Shown here piece by piece: positions 1 to 7,946 of a DNA stretch of 59,031 nt. The notes below the pieces were generated by a model. The model was not told the DNA's origin. It did not search any database and was given only the letters and a program-made list of their open reading frames with translations. The translations under genes and the position numbers were made by a program. The stretch's first letter is position 1. Every line of letters begins with the position of its first letter. The DNA is from Zygnema cylindricum (Eukaryota; Streptophyta; Zygnematophyceae; Zygnematales; Zygnemataceae): the NCBI GenBank assembly GCA_037447655.1, contig JBBHKE010003146.1:1-59031 (forward strand). Reading direction: 5' to 3'.

Positions 1-145
1 TTGTCCTCACAAGGGTGAGAGTGGTCTGAATATTTGTGTGCCTGGGCGGCGCTTATTCAGCGGGAAAGTAGAAGGGGCAAATATTATCCTAGAGGCTTTA
101 CATAGGCTGCTCATTCTGTGGGTCAATAGAGACCACAGAATTTCA
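1..145 (+). repeat. LTR of copia family C, 3' (U5) end only
   Basis: This stretch matches the last part of the LTR at 57395-58296, including the shared phrase for 'cctgggcggc' and the terminal 'gaatttca'. The rest of the LTR lies left of the window. No primer-binding site follows (the next bases are gttttttccccc), so this is either the 3' LTR of an element lying to the left or a solo LTR. The position 20 nt before the LTR end, which is ATG in families A, B and M, reads ATA here. Confidence 0.8.
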
Positions 146-177
146 GTTTTTTCCCCCAACATGTAGTTTTTAAGTTT

Positions 178-245
178 TTGCCGTGCTACTTCTCTTTTGT
201 TCCCATGGACTCAGATGGTTTACCATCGCGCTTTTTAATAAAGTC
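178..245 (+). repeat. Short repeat, second copy inverted inside D1 (about 3437-3505)
   Basis: About 65 bases around 'ttcccatggactcagatggt' recur in reverse complement at about 3437-3505, with a few differences. The D1 copy contains the perfect 14-bp palindrome GATGGTTAACCATC; here it reads GATGGTTTACCATC. One copy is in D1's target locus and the other in the foreign filler of D1. It could be a small dispersed repeat or transduced flanking DNA. Confidence 0.55.
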
Positions 246-397
246 AGCCCCACTTTGTCCCCATGGGAGCAAAGTAGCAAATGGACACCATCAGGCCCAA
301 AGACGCAACCACATGCACAAAAAAGAGAGCCAAGTAAAGGAGGATGGGGGAGGCCAAGGCGAAACCGGAGGGCGATGGTGAACTGAGCCGGTGAGAA

Positions 398-1032
398 TCA
401 GAGAGTGGACAAAATTTGTATAGCGAAAAGCCAAGACGCGAAAAGCCAAGACCCAAAACCAAGTCCACCACAAGAGAGAAGACGGGCACGCGAAGAATTT
501 GAGGGAAGCGCCTTGAGAAGGTCAGATTTAATGGCGGCGACAGCCCGATTAGAAATCGATTCCTGGACACGCTCAACAGATTTTGTATCAAGGGTGGAGA
601 AAATTGGCACATCCACTAGGGCATGGGGAGGAAGAGAACGTGACGCGTCCAATAGAGATCCTTGGAAGGCGAACACACCGTTTGAAACTCGGGGGATAAC
701 AGTAGCTAGAACAGGGGTGTCCCAAGCCAAAAAACGAGAAACAAGAGTACAGGCAATAAGACACGAACTTCCCAAATAGACTGTGGGAGCAACACGAGCA
801 GTGGAAAATAGACCCAACCCTTAGTAGAGACAGGGAGGGATGCTAGAATGCGGGCCGATGGCCCAGACTCGCGATCAAATGCCCCACGACTTAACAAAGT
901 GTGGAGGATGTCCATGAAGCGATCGTCAAAAGCCGAAGGAGAGGAGAAAAATTTTGGAGTGGGAGGGGAAGAACGAGTAAGGTTAGAAGGACGGTGGGGA
1001 AAACACCTAGTTAACATAGCAAAGGGGAGCAA
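398..1032 (-). CDS. Hypothetical protein-like reading frame, frameshifted
   Basis: Two overlapping minus-strand frames (706-1032 and 398-817) together read like one protein of about 200 residues. The join falls near 815, where the phrase STKG in one frame runs on as LFSTARV in the other. The composition is mixed rather than low-complexity. I recognise no domain, signal peptide or catalytic motif. It could be a chance open frame, a fragment of an unrelated element or a host gene remnant. A plus-strand frame (405-779) overlaps it, which weakens the case. Confidence 0.18.
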
Positions 1033-1056
1033 GATTGTCCACTTGGGCTAGATCTG

Positions 1057-2090
1057 TGCAATTCTATGTCCTCCATTGGACCACAGAATATAAGAAGCTT
1101 CTAGATAGTATTTAACTAACCCACTTTAAGCCAAAACCACTGCTGTCCAGGAAGGCAAAAATTACAGTTTGGCTACACCTCTGTGCAGATTGGACTCCCT
1201 TGAGTCTGTAGGAAAAAGAATCACTGAAAACGGCCAGCGAACTAATAAGTTATGAAGCAGTAAAAATGCCAATTTGTATAAACTCTCAAAGGGAGAGGTG
1301 ACTACCTACCAAAATTTTCTAAGTCTTGATTCCCTCTAATAACTTCTATCTACTGAAGTACGGACCAATCAGATTACTGTACCGAACCAAAGAGTACTAC
1401 TGCCGGTGTACCTTTTGTACGGCCTATGTAGGACAAAGCTATTTAGCGGACGCGTGTCTGCTTTTCACTCGTCCGTACATTCCTCGGAATTCCCATGACC
1501 GAATGTCATCTCTCCACGTCGCTCCAGGTCATGTCACGTCAAAAACGCCAAAGTGACCACTCCGGGATTGCGGCGATGATGTGCGCCGTTGGATTCGTAG
1601 CGAGACGCAATCTTAGTCGTTATAAATACTTGCGTGACATTTGTTTCGCTGTCCCAACAAAATGCGTGGTATCCGTTGTGAAATAGGTTCGTACTCTGTA
1701 CTTTTATAAAACTGTATCTATGCACGCCGTATACAATTTTAGTTAAATGGATTTGTTCCTCCCTATATATATATATATATCTATCACATAGTATAGCATT
1801 TAGCATTGGTCTTAGTCTAATAGGATAAAGCTTACCGCTAACGGCTAACTTGACGAGCCGCAGGTACATGGATAAAATCTCGGGTCCGTCAAGTATATTT
1901 TTAGTAACCTACTAAAAATAACTGCCAACTAAGGCAGCCATGGATCAACGACCCTCTCTATCCTTTAGTGACTACAATAAGTATGGGGGCTAGAGAGAGG
2001 AGGTGGAGGCAGGCTGTCCGTCCTTTACTTTTTCTTTTATACTAACATATTAAACCTAGAAAATACTCTAGAAATCCATTAAATTCAACA
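1057..2090 (-). repeat. D1 3' LTR
   Basis: On the minus strand it begins TGTTGAATT and ends with TGCA. It carries the R-U5 hairpin GACTC...GAGTC near 1192-1205, a GTAC-rich stretch near 1380-1440, a (TA)n run near 1764-1780, a degenerate tRNA-like module at 1795-1900 and the conserved stem-loop near 1950-2005. Its tRNA-like module differs from that of the partner LTR, although the LTR ends are alike. Confidence 0.85.
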
Positions 2091-2104
2091 CTCCCCTTAT
2101 TTTC
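2091..2104 (-). promoter_or_regulatory. Polypurine tract (plus-strand primer site) of D1
   Basis: On the minus strand it reads GAAAATAAGGGGAG directly against the LTR start TGTTG. The same purine block precedes the 3' LTRs of A1 (25366-25378), A2 (30757-30769), M (33097-33110), H1 (49128-49140) and, with changes, B1 and B2. Confidence 0.8.
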
Positions 2105-3115
2105 AAGTCTAATTTCAATTTTTCTTTCAACCCGCATTTTTCCCGACAATGTTTTAATTTAGGAGAGGGCAGAGGTTTGGTCATCATGTCACCCACCATT
2201 TCTTCATCACGTCTATACACAAGATTTAAAATTTTATTTTCAACTTTTTCTCTTACGAAACTTTATCTTATGTCTATATGTTTTGCTTTGAAATAGTGTT
2301 TTGGATTGGCTGCAATAGCAATTGCAGCTTGATTATCGCAAAAGATTTCATGCACTCCCTCTTTCATATATCCTAGTTCTTGCAACAATGACTTTGCCCA
2401 CATTAGTTCCTTTACAGCAGAACAAGACGCCATATACTCAGCCTCCATAGTAGACTGAGCAACCACCTTTTGTTGCTTACTGCTCCAACAGCAAGCACCT
2501 TCCCCCATATACAAAACATATCCAGAAGTGCATCTTCTCATAGGTGCATCCCCATAACTGGCATCACTCTAAGTGGTGATATCAGTATGCTCCCCTCCCA
2601 AATGCAACCATAACTCTCTAGTTCCCACCAGATATATCTCATGACTCTCTTGGCTGCCTCCCAGTCTCTCTTCATAGGATCATTAAGACTCCTATTGAGT
2701 ACTCCAACTACTGCCGCTATATCCGGCCTGGTGCAGTTCATAAAATAGATTAAACTTCTTACGACCTGTCTATAAGGAATACACTTCATAAACTCTCTCT
2801 CCTCTGGACTTATCTGAGCGTCTAATATCATCACTCCTCCGATTACACTCCCATTACTTACTTTTTTCAAGTCCATGGGAGTGGTACAATTATTAGGATT
2901 TTCCATCTAGAATTTCTCAAGCATATTACCTATTGCTTCTTTCTGAGTAAGTCTGATAATCTTCTTCCCCTATCTCTCTCCATTTGGATCCCCAAAATAT
3001 ATTTTGCCTCCCTTAAATCCTTCATATCAAATCTGCCCCTAAGATCTTTCTTTAACATATTGATCTTGCGCCAAGTGTTTTGAATTGCATACATTGTAAT
3101 TTGATATGGGGCCAA
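2105..3115 (-). pseudogene. pol: D1 pol remnant: RT C-terminal part and RNase H
   Basis: Three minus-strand frames (2930-3115, 2538-2906, 2263-2541) cover the end of RT (EAKYILGIQMERD), the RT-RNase H connection (NCTRPDIAA) and RNase H (STMEAEYMAS, FCDNQAAIAI, KAKHIDIR). A stop then interrupts the C-terminal SFVREKVENKI stretch, which is otherwise readable to about 2105. Family members run RT-RNase H continuously, so the frame changes near 2540 and 2910-2930 and the stop are damage. The RT catalytic YVDD segment lies beyond the 3115 breakpoint and is absent. Confidence 0.85.
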
Positions 3116-3855
3116 ACAAGAAATGTCGGAATGTCAATATTACTGCTTTCGATGTCAGTCTAATACAACGACGAAAGATTCAAAATGTTTAATAGTTCAT
3201 ATGGTATAAAATTTTCCCTTTTTATTCTTCGACCAACATTGTGATTTGGTTCCTCATTCACCTGTGAGCGTCACTCATCAGGTCAACTCTTTTTGGAATT
3301 TGCTTTGCTCATTCTTGTGCCTCCGCACTTTCCTTCAATCATTCCTTATGGTGGAAAAGAACACACCTAACATCAACCCTATGGACCAAGTCGAGCAGGT
3401 CTATAAATTTTCCAAGGTTGTTTGGAACATTAAATAAATAAAATTTATTGAAAAGCGCGATGGTTAACCATCTGAGTCCATGGGAACGAAAGAAAACAGC
3501 AATGCTAAAACTGAAAAACAGAATTAGGGTTTTTCGTTTTGTCCGTCGGTTTATCCTATGAATGCTGGAAATGAATGAAGGCAGTCGTTTTTCAATTTTT
3601 TTATCAACGAAGAAGAGCGAGGAGAGAGAGGGAGGGAGGGAGAGAGAAAGACAGAGAAAGAGAAGATGGGGGGGGAGAGAGAAAATAAAAAAGAGGGGTG
3701 GGAGAGAGAGAAAAAGAGAGAGCAGAAAAATGGAGCGGAGGGAGAGAGTAGGGGAGAAAGGGATTTGACATATATAGTTTAAGAAAAACAATTCTAAGAG
3801 ATTTCAAATTAAATCTATTTTTTTCCCTCCCTCCCTCCCTCCCCTCCCTCCCTCT
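3116..3855. other. Foreign filler inside D1, including GA- and CCCT-rich tracts
   Basis: Where RT N-terminus, integrase, gag and primer site should be, there is unrelated sequence. It includes the inverted copy of the 178-245 repeat (about 3437-3505), a purine-rich (GA)n-type tract at about 3606-3765 and a CCCT-rich tract at about 3823-3853 touching the LTR. Its open frames are products of the simple repeats. It may be captured host DNA or the scar of a later deletion and insertion. Confidence 0.6.
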
Positions 3856-4880
3856 TGCAATTTTGTGTCCTCCATTGGACTACAAAATTCAGGAAGCCTC
3901 TATGTAGTTATTAACTAACCCAGTTTCACCCACAACCACTGCTGCACAAGGAGACAAATTGACATCTGACTGCGTAGACCCCTGTGCAGACCCCTGTGCA
4001 AACCACTGGACTCCCTTGAGTCCGTAGCAAAAAGAATCACCGAAAACGGCCAACCAGCCGATAAGTTATAAGGCGGCAAAGATGCCAAGTTTATACAAAA
4101 CTCTCTAAGAGAGAGAGGTGCCTACCTACTAAATTTCCTAAGTCCTAAATCCCTCTCACAACCCCTATCTACTGACGTATGAACCAATCACACAACTGAA
4201 GGGTACAGAAAGGTACTACGGCCGATGTACTTTCTGTACAGCCTGTGTACGGCAAGGCCATTGGATGGACGCGTGTCTTCGTCTCACTCGTCTTTATGCT
4301 CCCCGGGATTCTTGTCTCTCAATGTTATCTCACCACGTCGCGCCAGGTCACGTCACGCCCGAAAACCGCCAAAGCGGCCATTCCGAGATCTAAGCGATGA
4401 TACGAGCTGTCGGATTTGAACCAACTTTTAGAATTAGCTGTCCAAACAAATGTCCGGTTCATTTGTTTCGTGTGTGACGTGTCGTACTGTGTATTTAAGG
4501 GATCTCCATGCATCCTATCCGTAATTCCGTTAATCAGACTAGATCCTCTAAGCAACGTTTAAATAAATATAACACCTCATGTACTGCAATGGACTTTTAC
4601 GACATATTGGTTAGAGCTGACAGCTACGCCTTGCTCTGCCGGTCAAAGGTTGGAGTCCTGCCGGACTCAACCTTTTGTTGAGAGTGACTTATGTCACTCT
4701 TTAGTCCTGCTTGTGGAGCTAAGGCAGCCAAGGCTCAACCACCATCTCTATCCTTCAGTGACTACAACAAGTATGGTGGCTAGAGAGAGGAGGTGGAGGC
4801 AGGCTGTCCGCCCTTTTCTTTTTCTTTTATACCAACATATTAAACCTAGAAAATACTCTAGAAATCTATTAATTTCAACA
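3856..4880 (-). repeat. D1 5' LTR
   Basis: On the minus strand it begins TGTTGAAATT at 4880 and ends at 3856. Next to ATCTG (4881-4885) it pairs with the LTR at 1057-2090. It carries a plus-strand (antisense) tRNA-like module at about 4601-4676 followed by two perfect small hairpins, and the conserved stem-loop near 4745-4795. The outer end is about 90% like the partner LTR, but the central module is of the M type rather than the partner's type. Confidence 0.85.
4601..4676 (+). ncRNA. tRNA-like module, antisense in D1 5' LTR
   Basis: It reads TTGGTTAGAGC, then an arm, then AAAGGTTGGAGTCCTG (a degenerate B-box/T-arm), followed by TTTT at 4673-4676. After that come an inverted repeat CTCAAC/GTTGAG and the hairpin GAGTGAC/GTCACTC. 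The better preserved relatives are at 32816-32893 and 51532-51608. Expression is not shown by sequence alone. Confidence 0.4.
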
Positions 4881-4885
4881 ATCTG

Positions 4886-6122
4886 TATGTTTAGTATCAT
4901 GAAGGAATTGGGTCACGAAAGTATCCGAACTAAGGGGGCAACCAAGCACCCGAATGCCATCGGAGGGAGAAGGGGTTTGAAAACCAAAAGGGGGAGTAAA
5001 CGAAAGTGGAATTTTATGAAATGTTCTGAACTCTATGATGATTAATAAAACTCTATGATGATATAATAATTCTAGAGTGCAGGCTTCTATCCTCCTTCGA
5101 TTGTCTATTGCAGTTATGGATCGTCGGCGTGTTCCGGAACTCTCTCCCCATGCTCCTTGGGGATTCGGGGACTTACGCGGTTGCTTTTGGTAAATTTTTA
5201 GTGAAGTTGGGGTGTGGTTGAGTCATCTTGGAACTTTTCTTAGGTGTTTCTTTTGGAGTTTTCTATTTCTTTGGGTGTTTTCAGTTCATTAGCCATTTTT
5301 TACGACATAACATTGTTTCCTTACAGTAATCACATCCATTCTATCTGTCCGAAAATTTTCAAAGACAGAAACTCGTTTCTCGTTCATTTCCAACAGTCGA
5401 GATGTGTGTATAGCGTAGTAAACTCTACATTTCTAAAAGTATTCTTGAGACTTTTCAGGGTAATGGTCCTAACAGTCTCTTCTTTTCTGTTGGATAGGGG
5501 TTCTTTCAAAGGCGGACGCCACCTTGTAACATAGATTCATGATTAGGTTACACAGTGGCAAAGTTGTTCCGTAAAATCAGCAATACGTGTGCAGAAACAG
5601 TACTACATACTCTTAATGCAGCTCAACATAGAGTAGGGCGGCACGTACAATGCTGAAGTGTCGGCGGTGCACAATGAACTTCTTAAAAGATACTGGGAAA
5701 AACGGAATGCATCACTAGTAAGAAGCAATATTCATCCACGCAGTTGCTAAACCATATTCTACAATTACATCGATCGTGCACACCTATGCACCAAATTTTT
5801 TCAAAAAAGTCAATTTTTATTGCACTTGATTGCCAAAACATACAGGATGATGCTCTAGGTTGATTACTTTATCTCAATGCCCCAAATCTCGCCATCATCT
5901 ATTCCACGGACCCTGCACAATACAGGACAAGATTTTGCAATTCGATATTCTCTTCTTAACTGTTTTTTTTTACAACTTTTAAACTCATATCATAAGCACT
6001 TTACATTTCATCACTTGTTTATCATTTACTGCTTCATCAAGGACGCTCTGTTTTGGTTATCAAATGACACGAGTCTGAACATTTACGCGAATTTGGCTTC
6101 GGTTAACCCACAACCCAACCAG
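4886..6122. other. Unassigned DNA right of D1
   Basis: I see no transposon domain and no convincing gene. There is a short direct repeat (aactctatgatgat at about 5028-5042 and 5047-5061). Open frames here (such as 5244-5534 and 5877-6170) have no motif I recognise, and the latter runs into antisense copia sequence. The region ends abruptly at the copia fragment P at about 6123. Confidence 0.45.
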
Positions 6123-6731
6123 AACCTTCCCCCACATATAACACATACCCAGAAGTGCATCTTCTCATAGGTGCATCCCCATAACTGGCATCACTCCAAG
6201 TAGTGATATCAATGCGCTCCCCTCCCAAATGCAACCATAACTCTCTCGTTCCCACCAAATAATTCATGACTCTCTTGGATGCCTCCTAGTCTCTCTTCCT
6301 AGGATCATTAAGTCTCCTACTGAGTAATCCAACTGCTGCCTCTACGTCCGGCCTGGTGCAGTTCATAAAGTATATTAGACTTCCTCCAACTTGCCAGTAG
6401 GGGATATACTTCATAAACTCTCTGTATTCTATACTAATTTGATCATCTAAGATTATCACGCCTCTTTCTATGCTTCCATCACTTACTTTCTTCAAGTTTA
6501 TGGGAGTGGTAAAACTGTTTGCCTTTTCCATCTGGAATTTCTCAAGCATATTTCCTATTGCTTCTTTTTGAGTAAGTCTAATGATCCTTTTCCCCTATCT
6601 CTCTCCATTTGGATTCCCAAAATATATTTTGCCTCCCCTAAATCCTTCATGTCAAATCCGCTTTAAGATCTTTCTTCAACTTATTGATCTTTTCCAAATA
6701 CTTACTTAACACAAGCAGATCATCCACATAA
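6123..6731 (-). pseudogene. pol: Copia fragment P, RT end and start of RNase H (left part)
   Basis: The minus strand encodes the RT-RNase H connection (MLEKFQMEKANSFTT, NCTRPDVEAAVG) and, further left, the start of RNase H up to about GYVLYVG. The reading is broken near 6285 and 6545-6670. The left edge at about 6123 is a truncation with no LTR. The right edge stops at the codons before the RT active site, where B1 inserted; the sequence resumes at 11203. Confidence 0.8.
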
Positions 6732-6912
6732 TGTTGAAATTTATGTATTTTCTAGGTCTGTATTGGAAAAATAAATAGAGTAAGTCAGCAAAGGCAACCT
6801 GCTTCTAGCTCAACTCTCTCCGGTCCCCATACTTGTTGCAGTCACTGAAGACCAGAGAGAGAGCTAGAGCCATGGCTATCTAAAGAGGATAGACTAATTC
6901 GTAGTTTGTACC

Positions 6913-6998
6913 AAAATGGTTATGACGGTTCCAGAATTTGATCCTGGTCCCTACATCCTACTCGGACGTTAGCTTTAGCCTATAGCTTAGAGTAAACG
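6913..6998 (-). ncRNA. tRNA-like module 1 of family B LTR
   Basis: The minus strand has a D-arm-like AGCTATAGGCTAAAGCT and a T-arm with a 5-bp stem and 7-nt loop (CCAGG ATCAAAT TCTGG), then TTTT (reverse complement of 6913-6916). The same module occurs at 10149-10234, 41932-42016 and 45108-45191. It is antisense to the LTR. Confidence 0.45.
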
Positions 6999-7070
6999 AT
7001 GGCATATGTAGGGTACAATAGGTATTTATATATGGACAAGAAGAGAGTTCTAACAAACTAACAAATAACC

Positions 7071-7156
7071 AAAAACTGCTCTAAACCAGATGTGAACCAT
7101 GATCTGTGGTTATATTTGTAGACGTAAGCCTTAACCAATAAGGCTTTATCGAAACG
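7071..7156 (-). ncRNA. tRNA-like module 2 of family B LTR
   Basis: The minus strand contains a D-arm-like AGCCTTATTGGTTAAGGCT (6-bp stem, 7-nt loop). The B-box-like segment is GGTTCACATCTGG here and GGTTCAAATCTGG in the other copies. A TTTTT run (reverse complement of 7071-7075) follows. Copies are at 10307-10392, about 41775-41855 and 44952-45033. The wording of the D-arm resembles eukaryotic tRNA genes of the GCCTAATGG-TTAAGGC type. There is no intact acceptor stem, so it is not an ordinary tRNA gene. Confidence 0.5.
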
Positions 7157-7946
7157 ATACACGTGACGGGTTTCATAAATACATAAACATTAACGCAACA
7201 GCTAATTAACAACAGACTAACCAAAAGGAGCAATTCCTGCATGTACGCGAATCTGAACCGTGTAAAATATGTTTTGATCGGACGGCCGGCATTATAGCCG
7301 CCACGCGAAGTGAGCTTTTGGCGGCATACGGAGATAGCGTCACGCGGTGCCACGTGGCGCCACATTATTTGATACCGAAGAAGATGGGAGGAGGAACCAT
7401 GGCTTCCGATTTGACAGGTGTCACCTTGTAGAGCTTGTCGTACAATGGTCGTACAATAAGTACATCGCCCATTGTACCTTCTTGTACTATATAGTGTTCT
7501 TATTAGACTAGGGTTTAGTAGTAGGTAGTCATGAGTAGGCAGACTAAGACTTAGTGATATTTCGGTACCTCTCTCTAAGAGAGCTTGTAACTATACAGGT
7601 CATCTTTGACCAGCCATAACTTAATGCTCGGGTGAGCAAATTCAGTGATTCTTTTTGCTACGGACTCAGGGGAGTCCAAGGTACACAATGGTGTAGTCGG
7701 TCAGAGTCTATGCGTGCCAGGGTGGCACTTATTCAGTGGGAAAGTCAAAGTGGGGAATATTGTCCAAAACACATATTGAAGCTTTGCATTTTGTGGTGGA
7801 ACTGAGCACACAGAAGGTCTTCTCTTCACAGGGGTGAAGGTAAATTGGGGTTCTTATTGTCAAGGGATCATTTATTTGGGTTTATATCAACTTGGAGTCG
7901 GCACTATCTAGATTAGCTTCTTTTGGATCTGCGAATTCTGTTGGCA

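Larger units (their letters stand above)
146..1051. other. Unassigned DNA left of element D1
   Basis: No retrotransposon domain, RNA gene or clear host exon is recognisable. It is joined to 4886-6122 if D1 and one copy of its ATCTG duplication are removed, so both stretches were one locus before D1 inserted. It contains a short sequence at 178-245 that recurs inverted inside D1, and a long minus-strand open stretch described separately. It may be host intergenic DNA or a very old repeat. Confidence 0.5.
1057..4880 (-). mobile_element. D1: defective Ty1/copia element with foreign internal segment
   Basis: The element has an LTR at each end (1057-2090 and 3856-4880) and is flanked by the 5-bp direct repeat ATCTG (1052-1056 and 4881-4885), so the outer boundaries come from one insertion. 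A polypurine tract (reverse complement of 2091-2104) adjoins the left, 3' LTR. Only the end of pol remains (2105-3115). Gag, protease, integrase and most of RT are missing, and 3116-3855 holds unrelated sequence directly against the 5' LTR, so the primer-binding site is also gone. It could move only with all functions supplied in trans, and even priming would need another site. Confidence 0.85.

Noticed and set aside
3562-3791. Arg/Glu-rich ORF on the plus strand and Ser/Leu/Phe-rich ORFs opposite
   Set aside because: The source is a (GA)n-type simple repeat, which is open on both strands by composition.
3823-3853. Telomere-like (CCCT)n tract
   Set aside because: The unit is CCCT/CCCTCCCT without the CCCTAAA form; it is short and lies inside D1 against an LTR.
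7081-7365. 94-102 aa ORFs recurring at 7081, 10317, 41564 and 44738
   Set aside because: They recur because the family B LTR recurs. The frame covers the tRNA-like module and U3 promoter, and has no protein motif.
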